From: Clostridiales bacterium
Lineage (GTDB): Bacteria; Bacillota; Clostridia; Oscillospirales; Oscillospiraceae
DNA length: 45,164 bases
Direction: 5' to 3'
NCBI GenBank assembly: GCA_014799475.1
Contig: JAAVHX010000002.1
Span: 1-45,164, forward strand
Shown here: positions 32,948-40,702 of the stretch, one piece after another
Layout of the letters: each line of letters starts with the position of its first letter
Numbering within the stretch: position 1 is the stretch's first letter
Program-made: the position numbers and the translations under genes
The notes under the pieces: model-generated
The model's input: only the letters and a program-made list of their open reading frames with translations
Database searches by the model: none
What the model was told of the DNA's origin: nothing

Positions 32948-35413
32948 ATGGGAGCATTTCTTGTATTGGCTGCTGCCGCATTCTTGATTTACGCAATGGT
33001 CATTGAGCCAAGACGCATTGGCTCAATCATTGAAACCCGCGTGTTCGCAGGAGATCTGTTGTCTGGCCAATTCAGCTATCAAGAAATTGCCGAACTGCTA
33101 CAGGCAGCGACATGGATCAGGGACAAGAAGGAAGTCAAGCTGAGTGATCCCGGTGAAGATGACCACTCCGGCCTGATCGAAATGGTCTGCAAAGGTGTTA
33201 CCTATCAGGTGCGCATTGCCTCCTATGGGGAGAACTCGTCAAAGCTGACAGTTTCGGCGGTCTTCAAATCTGAATCCTGGGACATTGAAAGGGTTCGCCG
33301 TCTACAGGAAGCGAACCGGATTCGGTGCCGCATCATGGAACGGGCGAACCCCGGTTTCACGGAGCAGCCCCAGAAATACTATGGTGCAATCAAGACACTG
33401 TGTCTTCTCCAGTATTGCGCAATCGCGCTGATTGCGGCGTTCCTTTGCTATATAGCGGTGCCCCAGATTCTGACCTGGATCTTGGGTGCTGACGTGGTTC
33501 AGGGAATCCACGTTTTGGGTATGATGGTCGTGGTGATCCTGTTTATCTATTCCGGCGTTGCGCTGTCTCCCTATATCATACACACCAGGTCTGAAAAGCT
33601 TCTGGACGGTGTTCCGGTACCGCAGTATTGGAGCAATGACGATCTTATGGAGCTGCTGCGGGATAAGTTGCGTATCAGGACAATGCAAAGTCTCTATTTT
33701 GATGAAACCGGAAGCGTAGCGATCAAGGGGAAACACGCTGCTTATGTGGTCAGGGTTTCCGCCGAGTGTCCCAGGCTGTCTATTGAAATTCGGGACAGCA
33801 ATGAGGCGGCAGCGTATCAGGAGGCCGATTATATCCAGTGCTCTATCGCAAAGCTGTTTAATTCTACCCACCCGGAGAATCCTGAAAAGATGTATCAAAC
33901 GCTGGCTATGATTCGCAGAAGCAGCCTGATGGCGGGAATTTCGGTAGTGGCATTTATTGCGCTTCTTGCCGCGCCGTTCCTGCTTAACCACTTTGGCTCC
34001 AGGGGAATCGCAAATTCCTATTTGACGCAGTATAGCGAAACGGTGACAGTCGGTGAGGCATTTGAGGCGTTCTTCGGCGATCCCAAATGGGAGAGTTATA
34101 AAGCCGGAGCTCAAGAATATGTGGATTTCACCGGGAAATGTACTTACATGGGTGAAAATGCTACAATGAGGATCACATTTGCCGTCTTTGATGATACGTT
34201 TAAGACATTCAAATGCGTCCTGCTCACTGGTGCGCGGCAGACCGGGAAATCCACCATGCTGAAACAGCTCTTTCCCTCCTACAAGTACGTGCCCCTGGAT
34301 GACCCATTCGTGGAGGATCAGGCAAGAGAAAATCCCGATATGTTCCTGATGCTCAACCCGCCCCCGGTGTTCCTGGACGAGGTTCAGCGCACCCCCGGCC
34401 TGTTCCGCTATCTCAAGATGAAGTGCGACGAGAGCGACGAGCGGGGACGGTTCCTACTGTCCGGCTCCCAGCCGCTGGAACTGATGGAGAATGCGTCTGA
34501 ATCCCTGTCCGGACGGGTGTGCATCGTGGAGCTGTCCGGGCTGTCCCTGCGGGAAATTTCCGGGGATGCGTTCAGCGAACCCTTTGTGCCCACCATGGAG
34601 TACATCACCCAACGGAATCAGACGGCCAAGGTCCCCGACAACATCTGGGAGATCATCCATCGCGGCGGATACCCGGAGCTGCAAAACCGGGATGTGGAGT
34701 GGTCGGCGTTCTTTTCCAGCTACGTGAAGACCTATCTTGAACGGGACGTGCGAAAGCTGTCAGCCGTCCAGGATCTGGACGATTTCCGCCGCTTCATGGT
34801 GGCGGTGGCGGCACGCACTGGGCAGATGCTGAACTACTCCAACATTGCCGATGAGATCAGCAAGGACGCCAACACTGTGAAGCGGTGGCTGTCGCTACTG
34901 GAAGCCACCGGCATCGTATACCTACTGGAGCCCTACACGCCCTCGGTGCTGAAACGGGCCATCAAAACACCCAAGGTCTACTTCCGGGATACCGGGCTGG
35001 CCTCCTACCTGACCCGCTGGCTCACGCCGGACACCCTGGCCAACGGCGCTATGAGCGGGGCCATGTTTGAGACATTCGTAATCTCGGAGATCCTGAAATC
35101 CTACTCCAACCGGGGGATCGACTACCGCTATTGCGTATCCTACTATCGTGGGAAAGATAAGAAGAAAGCCCGGGTTGATGGTGCGGAGGTCAATGTTGAG
35201 AGCGAGGTGGACTTGATTATTGAGGAGAACGGCATTCTCCATCCCATTGAGATCAAGAAAAGCGCCAAGGTCACGGCAGATCAGACCGCCGCGTTCACCG
35301 TATTGGATCAGGTGCCTGATAAGAAGCGCGGGGACGGGGCCCTGATCTGTCTATGCCCACAGCCCGGAAAGCTGCGGGAGAACGTGTTCCAAATCCCTGT
35401 ATGGTTCATCTGA
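32948..35413 (+). CDS. in-frame fusion of a membrane protein and an AAA_14/DUF4143 ATPase, 821 aa
   Basis: Residues 1-~417 form a membrane protein: anchors at about 3-20, 142-165, 175-197 and 325-350, two similar soluble repeats (SYQEIAELLQAATW.. and WSNDDLMELLRDKLRI..) and a C-terminal region TVGEAFEAFFGDPKWESY typical of a small Firmicutes domain. From about residue 420 an AAA_14 ATPase follows: Walker A GARQTGKS (428-435), Walker B VFLDEVQ (about 474), LLSGSQPLE, then DUF4143 with EVDLIIEENGILHPIEIKKS (about 756-775), a nuclease-like D-E-K pattern. The usual first ~20 residues of AAA_14 proteins are missing at the join. GC rises sharply at the junction near 34200. AGGAGG precedes ATG 32948. 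Either a new chimera or a remnant that happens to remain in frame. Confidence 0.85.
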   Translation: MGAFLVLAAAAFLIYAMVIEPRRIGSIIETRVFAGDLLSGQFSYQEIAELLQAATWIRDKKEVKLSDPGEDDHSGLIEMVCKGVTYQVRIASYGENSSKLTVSAVFKSESWDIERVRRLQEANRIRCRIMERANPGFTEQPQKYYGAIKTLCLLQYCAIALIAAFLCYIAVPQILTWILGADVVQGIHVLGMMVVVILFIYSGVALSPYIIHTRSEKLLDGVPVPQYWSNDDLMELLRDKLRIRTMQSLYFDETGSVAIKGKHAAYVVRVSAECPRLSIEIRDSNEAAAYQEADYIQCSIAKLFNSTHPENPEKMYQTLAMIRRSSLMAGISVVAFIALLAAPFLLNHFGSRGIANSYLTQYSETVTVGEAFEAFFGDPKWESYKAGAQEYVDFTGKCTYMGENATMRITFAVFDDTFKTFKCVLLTGARQTGKSTMLKQLFPSYKYVPLDDPFVEDQARENPDMFLMLNPPPVFLDEVQRTPGLFRYLKMKCDESDERGRFLLSGSQPLELMENASESLSGRVCIVELSGLSLREISGDAFSEPFVPTMEYITQRNQTAKVPDNIWEIIHRGGYPELQNRDVEWSAFFSSYVKTYLERDVRKLSAVQDLDDFRRFMVAVAARTGQMLNYSNIADEISKDANTVKRWLSLLEATGIVYLLEPYTPSVLKRAIKTPKVYFRDTGLASYLTRWLTPDTLANGAMSGAMFETFVISEILKSYSNRGIDYRYCVSYYRGKDKKKARVDGAEVNVESEVDLIIEENGILHPIEIKKSAKVTADQTAAFTVLDQVPDKKRGDGALICLCPQPGKLRENVFQIPVWFI

Positions 35414-35421
35414 TTTAGGGA

Positions 35422-36003
35422 TCATGGTGCCCAAATGGTGCCTGCGGCCATCCGACGCAGCATAACGACTAAAATCCCCAGGTGTGAGGAAATGTAAGTT
35501 TCTCCACCCTGGGGATTATATTCGATCAGGAAAAGTGACGCTATATTATGATGGATGGCTTCCACACTGTTGAATCCATCCGCATACAGCTTGTGATCGG
35601 CGGCACCCCGCCTATAGTCGTCCTCGTAGCCGAGTGCCTCGGCCTGGGCTGCGGTAAGGATTCGGGCTTCCACTCGGCCCTCGTTCAAATACTTCTGTTC
35701 AAGATAGTAATTGTATTCCATTATGGCTCTTATAGCCCGCAAAGGTGCTAGGGCGCAAGTTTGCCTTACTATTCCCCATGAAGCAGCGGTGAGTACATTT
35801 TCATCAAGGACAATCTCCATAATATTGCCGATCTGAGAATTCAAAGCCACACAGATATGAAGGAGGTCATCTGTCGTAACATTCTGGCCTTTCCCAAGTT
35901 TGGCCATTGAAGCAGAACTGACTTTACCGATTTCCTTCAGCTTCTGCTTATTTATCTTCTTATCAATTGACAGTTTCCATAATTTGTAATAGCTGAAATG
36001 AAT
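35422..36003 (-). CDS. Cro/C1-type HTH protein, probably started at ATT
   Basis: The HTH covers about residues 10-65: KLWKLSIDKKINKQKLKEIG, then KVSSASMAKLGKGQNVTTDD. Homologous proteins begin a few residues before YYKLWK, but here no ATG, GTG or TTG stands in that place. ATT (36003-36001) lies eight bases after GGAGG (36016-36012) and directly after the stop of the ATPase gene, so it is the best candidate start, giving 193 aa. The first ATG (35907) would cut the HTH in half. About 100 C-terminal residues (HKLYADGFNSVEAIHHNIAS..) have no known role. It may control the ABC-3C operon, of which it is the last gene. Confidence 0.65.
   Translation of the reverse strand: MHFSYYKLWKLSIDKKINKQKLKEIGKVSSASMAKLGKGQNVTTDDLLHICVALNSQIGNIMEIVLDENVLTAASWGIVRQTCALAPLRAIRAIMEYNYYLEQKYLNEGRVEARILTAAQAEALGYEDDYRRGAADHKLYADGFNSVEAIHHNIASLFLIEYNPQGGETYISSHLGILVVMLRRMAAGTIWAP
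35425..35442. repeat. right-hand copy of the 18-bp TGGTGCC pair
   Basis: TGGTGCCCAAATGGTGCC differs at one position from 25390-25407. It lies just after the ATPase fusion gene and overlaps the end of the HTH gene. Possible integrase arm site marking the right end of the first element. Confidence 0.6.
35471..35521. repeat. inverted repeat at the end of the HTH gene
   Basis: AATCCCCAGGTG and CACCCTGGGGATT form a 12-bp stem with one bulge around 26 nt. It lies inside the coding end of the HTH gene; it could be a terminator that the gene now reads through. Confidence 0.45.
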
Positions 36004-37695
36004 TTAATTATCCTCCAAATCTGTCTCTGCCGACTCAGGTAACGCTTTTATTTCCGGTGTTTCTTCGTTCCATGCTCTGCCGAACAGCTCATGTCCCGAC
36101 GAAATATTCAATCTGGTGGTTTCCTTTATTATTTCGGGAATCTTGTTCTCATCTGTGTAGGATTCGCCTTTGTCTACCGCTACAAAAAACTGTTTGCTAC
36201 TCTGCCTGTATAATTCCAGAATCCTCAGCATCACCGGATCTTCGACCTGTTTCACGCTTATGGAATCCTGTACTACAGCAGGAAGCAGCGTTTTTTCAGC
36301 AGTCACCAAATCGAACAGGAACATGCCTCTGGTTTGAGAACCGGTACCGACATCATTCGGTGTCGTAAAAATATATTTCTTGGCATTGCTAATTGCAATG
36401 GACGGAGCCGTCTTTCTGCCGCTACAGACGATGCTGTTCAGTTCCCGGAGTCGGATATTGATGTCCGTCTGAAGTTCCGCTGTCAATTCTTCAATCATAC
36501 TGTCGAGTCGCGCCTGTAGCTCCTCGCGTGTGGTCTGCAGCTCATCCTTTTTGACGTAATACTCGTTGGCGTCCCGCAGGTTTTTCATCTCGCGATCAAT
36601 CCCGGAGTAGCTATCCAGTAATGCTTGTGTTAAATGCGGTGTGGCATTCACTTCAGAAACTTCCCGCTCCAGAACAGAGATTTGGACATCAAGCAATTCC
36701 ATCGTATCTTCAATTTTCCGCTGACTATCCTTATATTCTGAATTCAGGACGGATTTCAGCTTTCGATGAAAAGCCTCGATCTCTTCAACATGTTTTATGG
36801 CTGCATCCGGGAAAAACTCCCGCAGTTCACTATAATCCCGCTTAAAACTGGACTCGTCTATCTCCATATCCGCTTTCATGGCGGTGAGTTGGGAACGTAG
36901 CCGCGTTTTTTGCCTGCGTAAGTTAGCAAGCTGGCGTTTCAAATCAGATAGCCTTGCCGCCTGAACGGAATCCATATCCAGAAGATCTTGTGTGCTGCCA
37001 CGCGCAAGTTCTTCTTTTTTTGCCTGAAGCTCGGCAATCCGGGCTTCATTCTTTTTATAATCTTCCTGCCTTGTAACACCGCGAATGTAATGAAACTTAT
37101 ATGCATTTTTATATGTTTTCTCTTTTGACTCAGCCTCTTCAACCAGCGCTGCAAGATCGCCTACAGGTGCATACTTTCCATAAAGCTGGAGCATACGCCG
37201 AATACCGGCCTCCATCGTGTCATTCTGATGCGCTTTCAGCGGGTGCCTTTCATCATAGTTATATCGGCCATAAATCCTGAAGAAGCCGCTGACCAGTTCC
37301 CGAAAGCCGGCTCCGAGATTCTGCATTCCATACTGAAGTGACAAGAAGTTACAGTAGGTATCCAACGTGATTTCTTTGACGGACTCATACTTTTCATTGC
37401 ATTCCATCACTTTCGTATGGTCGCCGGTCGACCGGGAGAAGTAATACGTATTCTCCCCAAACTGAAAGGCGAACTTGATTTCATGGATGCCGATGTTCCG
37501 CTCTACGTCGTTGTTCAGCGTTACATAGTCTTTACCACCGAAAACAAAATCGATAATCATCAAAAAGGTGGATTTTCCGATAGAGTTTGAGGCTCTGGAC
37601 GCGCCAAGAATCGTGTTCAGACCTTTCTCAAATGTGATCGGAGGACGCACTTTGCCGCTGTCCATAAATTTGTCGCAGCGGATTTCAATCAACAT
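36004..37695 (-). CDS. DUF2326 SMC/RecN-like ATPase of a predicted ABC three-component system
   Basis: 563 aa. An ABC-type ATPase head with Walker A GASRASNSIGKST (31-43) is followed by a long coiled coil (about 205-410; EARIAELQAKKEELARG, LSDLKRQLANLRRQKTRLR) and a C-terminal head half with DUF2326 features (GMFLFDLVTAEKTLLPAVVQDS, about 462-484). In ABC-3C conflict systems such an ATPase works with a small middle component and a CTD-containing effector, which are encoded here just upstream. The ATG (37695) overlaps the middle component's stop. Expected to sense invading DNA or proteins; this is family-level inference. Confidence 0.8.
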   Translation of the reverse strand: MLIEIRCDKFMDSGKVRPPITFEKGLNTILGASRASNSIGKSTFLMIIDFVFGGKDYVTLNNDVERNIGIHEIKFAFQFGENTYYFSRSTGDHTKVMECNEKYESVKEITLDTYCNFLSLQYGMQNLGAGFRELVSGFFRIYGRYNYDERHPLKAHQNDTMEAGIRRMLQLYGKYAPVGDLAALVEEAESKEKTYKNAYKFHYIRGVTRQEDYKKNEARIAELQAKKEELARGSTQDLLDMDSVQAARLSDLKRQLANLRRQKTRLRSQLTAMKADMEIDESSFKRDYSELREFFPDAAIKHVEEIEAFHRKLKSVLNSEYKDSQRKIEDTMELLDVQISVLEREVSEVNATPHLTQALLDSYSGIDREMKNLRDANEYYVKKDELQTTREELQARLDSMIEELTAELQTDINIRLRELNSIVCSGRKTAPSIAISNAKKYIFTTPNDVGTGSQTRGMFLFDLVTAEKTLLPAVVQDSISVKQVEDPVMLRILELYRQSSKQFFVAVDKGESYTDENKIPEIIKETTRLNISSGHELFGRAWNEETPEIKALPESAETDLEDN

Positions 37696-37913
37696 AATGC
37701 AGCACCCCCAAATGTTCTATCAGTTCTATCTTTCCCAACGCGTACAGACAATCAAGTATATCCATATACTCGCCGATATCTTCAACCTTGGATTTTTAGC
37801 TTCTTGTATAGCGAAGCCGGAGACATATCCTGTTCCTTGAGACAGGAGAGAATGACCGGAAACTTTGATATGGTGCTTTCTTTGTATGTGATCACTTTAT
37901 TCGGGAGTTTCAT
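37685..37913 (-). pseudogene. ABC-3C middle component, 1-nt frameshift
   Basis: From ATG 37913 the frame reads MKLPNKVITYKESTISKFPV and continues to LYKKLKI, then meets a stop. With one base removed at 37790-37791 (ATCCAAG to ATCAAG) it continues VEDIGEYMDILDCLYALGKI and ends at 37685, overlapping the ATPase start. The corrected product of about 75 aa has the size and pattern of a middle component linking ATPase and effector. It also overlaps the effector's end by 17 bp. As written it is broken. Confidence 0.7.
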
Positions 37914-39086
37914 TGAACACCTCACAATTCTGTACAAAGAAAGAAATCATTGCCTCCAGCGCATCCCGATTGTGGCAGTCAGTCTGGTCTTCCAACCACT
38001 TCACCAGTCGTTCGAAGATTTCTCTCTGTGGCATATTAGCTTCATCAAAGGTCTCAAAGCACTGACTGACTTCATTCTGTACCTTCTTAAAACGAAGCAG
38101 AGACGTCCTTTCACCCTGCTTAAACTGCATTTCGATGTATCTGTAGTACCGGAGCACCCAATATGTGACTCTATCTTGCAACAAGCCATTGTCATCAGGG
38201 ATTTTCTTATCTACCCGAAAAGCTTCCCACTTAGTACGATCTATCGGTTTAGGCGGTTTTTTTATATCTGCTATGGCATCGAGAATTTGACGGATGCCTT
38301 TTTCTACAGCAATGTCATCCACCTTGTCCTGCAGCGATATATCGTCCCGCTGCTGCTTTTTGATCATAAGAAGCCTGCGATACTCAGTAGCAGACGGTGC
38401 AACAAGGTATTCCCCGGCGCAATCTCTGCAAAGAAGGATTTTATTATCCAACAAATCCAGATCATTTGGTGGCGGTGCCACAGCCTTAAAGGAGTTTTGC
38501 TGAATAAGATCTAGCCATGCGGGAACAGGGGAACAACCTCATACTTCTTAAGTGGGTGCCCCTTTACTGTTTTGACGAGCTTATCTCTGCAGAGAGGGCA
38601 ACGCATATTACACTCCTGAAGGAGCGGAAAGTCTTCGTGTTTTACAGGTTCATTTTTATCGATATTCTGGGCTGCAAGTGCAGCCTTTTTCTTTTTTGCA
38701 GAAATTCTCTTTTTAGCAAAGCTGAAGATGATGTTCCGGAAAAGATATGCTGTCTCTTCTGGAATGTTCGCACGGTTCATGTGCGGACAGTGATCCTTTA
38801 GCTGCTGGTAAATCAATTCTTGTGCATCGCTGCCAATACTATTGATATAACTCACGAAGAGCTCTGCGTCTACATAACTCGTAATCTTTGGCGCAAAGCG
38901 AGTCAACTGGCGATCACCCGTGAAGTACGCCTTAAATGTCGGATCGCCGGGATCATCTATCGGATTCGGATCTACATCGTCCGGGATATCTGTAATTTTC
39001 TTGAAGAGTTCTCTTGTAAAGCGGGCAGGATTTGATCCTTTCGCAAGAATGCCCCATAAAGTATTTGCAAACTCGCTAAACTCCAA
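37897..39086 (-). pseudogene. ABC-3C effector/CTD protein with HNH-like zinc motif, 1-nt frameshift
   Basis: The first frame (39086-38511) encodes EFSEFANTLWGILAKGSNPA.. and ends LFPHG-stop just after the first zinc pair (CPLC). The second (38513-37897 region) resumes as AWLDLIQQNSFKAVAPPPND with the second pair LLCRDCAGEYL. One extra C at the TTCCCGCATGG tract (38519-38523 on +) would join both into about 397 aa with CxxC...LFP...N...CxxC, an HNH-like zinc fold. I take TTG 39086 as the start because AAGGAGGG lies eight bases away; the frame is open to 39149. Broken as written, or a sequence error. Confidence 0.72.
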
Positions 39087-39107
39087 AACATAGCCCTCCT
39101 TTACAAA

Positions 39108-39137
39108 ACGTATCTCAACGTATCCCGACGTATCCAA
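39108..39137 (-). promoter_or_regulatory. three 10-bp direct repeats upstream of ABC-3C operon
   Basis: ACGTATCTCA, ACGTATCCCG and ACGTATCCAA stand in line on the + strand (39108-39137). On the coding strand this is (G/A)GATACGT three times, one helical turn apart, immediately before the ribosome site. It looks like an operator, perhaps for the HTH protein of the same operon. Confidence 0.65.
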
Positions 39138-39231
39138 TCGTTCGATCACTTTTTTTCAAAGCAACTATACTATGCCTCGGACAGTCGGGAATTCCTTTTA
39201 ACCACGAATAATTAAAAGGTGCAATTAGATT

Positions 39232-39253
39232 TTATCACAAAATGTTGTGATAA
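39232..39253. promoter_or_regulatory. 9-bp palindrome, operator-like
   Basis: TTATCACAA AATG TTGTGATAA, perfect. It lies about 145 bp upstream of the ABC-3C operon start and between two divergent units, as expected for a dimeric repressor site. Confidence 0.5.
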
Positions 39254-39396
39254 TCAACGAGTCACTTGCAAACCGAGAAATATTTTCGCGGCAGAGGTTA
39301 AAAAGTTTAGCTCCGATTTCCACAGTGTATTGGGTGCTGCGCAGCGATGATCCCGCACTGCGAACAACAGAATAACGCCAGCTTCTCGGCCACCGG

Positions 39397-39451
39397 AGGA
39401 CGAGCAAGCCAATTGAACGGAGTTTCCGTAAAGATTAACATTGCTCGTCCT
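39397..39451. repeat. stem-loop with 11-bp outer stem
   Basis: AGGACGAGCAA (39397-39407) pairs with TTGCTCGTCCT (39441-39451); an inner ACGGA/TCCGT adds a second stem. The 39150-39511 stretch otherwise has no gene. Confidence 0.6.
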
Positions 39452-39478
39452 CGACGACCTTGCTCTGCATCTTCTCAA

Positions 39479-39505
39479 ACCTCCGTTACCAACCAGAACG
39501 GAGGT
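39479..39505 (+). promoter_or_regulatory. hairpin that covers a ribosome binding site
   Basis: ACCTCCGTT (39479-39487) pairs with AACGGAGGT (39497-39505), hiding the GGAGG of the micro-ORF that starts at 39512. Confidence 0.6.
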
Positions 39506-39511
39506 CTTATC

Positions 39512-39589
39512 ATGTCAAAACAACGTTTTTCCCCTGTCCGGCCCAACCCGGATAACATCCACGACATAAACCTTATCTATTTGTGCTGA
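39512..39589 (+). CDS. micro-ORF, 25 aa, upstream of holin-like gene
   Basis: MSKQRFSPVRPNPDNIHDIN then LIYLC-stop, with GGAGG seven bases upstream held in a hairpin. The next gene starts 28 bp after its stop. No family recognised; it may be a leader peptide or the start of a truncated gene. Confidence 0.4.
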   Translation: MSKQRFSPVRPNPDNIHDINLIYLC

Positions 39590-39617
39590 GACGATATGAC
39601 AGTAAGGAGGCAAAAAC

Positions 39618-40019
39618 ATGAGTGAATTCTGGAGCGCGGCATATTCGGTATGCAAAGTAATTGGCAATTGGTACTGGGGCGGATTTGATGGTCTGCTCTC
39701 CTCGCTCGCCGTGTTTATAGTGATCGTCCATATCACAAACGGTATGTGTGCAATTATTGACCGAAGGCCGATTGGCAGAGTTGGTATTCAGGACATTCTT
39801 AAGAGCGCCCTAATTTTTATCTTGGTTGGGATTGGGAATATTCTTGATACCAATGTCCTTACAAACACATCCACTTTGCGCACGGCCGTGATCCTTTTTT
39901 ATCTTTCAGTCGAGGGAAAGATTCTTCTGGAAAATATAGTACATCTTGGCCTTCCAGTACCAGAACAGTTAAGAAAGGCACTGGAACAGATGCGGCAGAA
40001 CAGAATTGACAACACATAG
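39618..40019 (+). CDS. phage holin-like membrane protein (TcdE/holin_4 type)
   Basis: 133 aa with membrane segments at about 22-42, 65-78 and 88-105. WYWGGFDGLLSSLAVFIVIVH (about 19-39) and the later KSALIFILVGIGNILD fit the holin_4/TcdE family, which makes membrane holes for release of endolysin or toxins. No endolysin gene follows, so this is probably a stranded phage-type gene in the mosaic. AAGGAGG precedes ATG 39618. Confidence 0.82.
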   Translation: MSEFWSAAYSVCKVIGNWYWGGFDGLLSSLAVFIVIVHITNGMCAIIDRRPIGRVGIQDILKSALIFILVGIGNILDTNVLTNTSTLRTAVILFYLSVEGKILLENIVHLGLPVPEQLRKALEQMRQNRIDNT

Positions 40020-40024
40020 CCTAA

Positions 40025-40081
40025 GTATATTGTAATCAAGACCGCTCCGAACTGAACGGAGCGGTCTTGATTACAATATAC
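40025..40081. terminator. 25-bp perfect palindrome after holin gene
   Basis: 40025-40049 pairs exactly with 40057-40081 around AACTGAA. No T-run follows, so it may be a transposon-type end or a stem terminator. Confidence 0.65.
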
Positions 40082-40121
40082 CTCAATAATCTGTCGAAGT
40101 TCAGGTAAACCACCAAATTTG

Positions 40122-40182
40122 AACGACCCTACCCAATCCGAACAGCTTGCATGAAACTGACGGATTTAGTAGGGTCGTTTTA
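40122..40182 (+). terminator. interrupted 17-bp stem-loop
   Basis: AACGACCCTAC/GTAGGGTCGTT (40122-40132 with 40169-40179) plus inner AATCCG/CGGATT (40135-40140 with 40161-40166), followed by TTAT. A second hairpin after the holin gene; could be part of a small RNA. Confidence 0.5.
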
Positions 40183-40660
40183 TGGCTGAAAGCCTTGATA
40201 TGAAAAGGTTTTGGACTTTTTTAGCTGGTACATCCCATGTCATCAGTCAAATACAAACAGAGCAAAATCAAAGCGCAAAACGTGTAATTGTGGAAGTTCG
40301 AACCCCTGCTGACATCACTTTGACCTTTTCATTCGCAGGCTCTCATGAACATCCCCGCCATCTGGCACGGTGTTCGGTTTTTCGATGTGCCGTGCGGTCG
40401 TTGTATGTTATGAAACTTAATCTCTTTTCAAACCAAGAGTGTTGCTCTGCTTATTTCGGAGTATGTGTTGTAGAAGATTCCGCGAAAGACATTTATGGCT
40501 TCGCAAAGAATGTGGTCGTCATACTAATCATAGCGCAATTCCAATTCATGTAGCTCCTTTTTCAAAGGGGTTTGAGCAGTACAGTTGACCATTTATAAGA
40601 TCGCCGTCATATTTTTCACAAAGCCTATCAAAGGAAGTGCTTCTAAATGGTTTTCGACTA
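40183..40660. other. non-coding or decayed stretch
   Basis: I see no supportable gene. One ORF (from 40182) has no ribosome site and an unnatural composition after its first third. The stretch includes an imperfect hairpin around GGCACGG..CCGTGC (about 40370-40400). Confidence 0.5.
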
Positions 40661-40700
40661 AAGGCCCTTGCCAGGCGAATCGCTGGCAAGGGCCTTCCTT
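40661..40700. terminator. terminator of HD/YwgA-like operon
   Basis: AAGGCCCTTGCCAG / CTGGCAAGGGCCTT (40661-40674 with 40683-40696), close to the HD gene's stop on the minus strand; the + side continues CCTTTATT. Confidence 0.7.
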
Positions 40701-40702
40701 TA

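Noticed and set aside
37685-39086. Programmed frameshifting in the ABC-3C genes
   Set aside because: The sites are not slippery heptamers with a downstream structure, and one needs a base added while the other needs one removed; decay or sequence error is simpler.
40182-40553. 123-aa ORF after the holin gene
   Set aside because: No ribosome site, it starts inside a hairpin end, and it has no recognisable domain.
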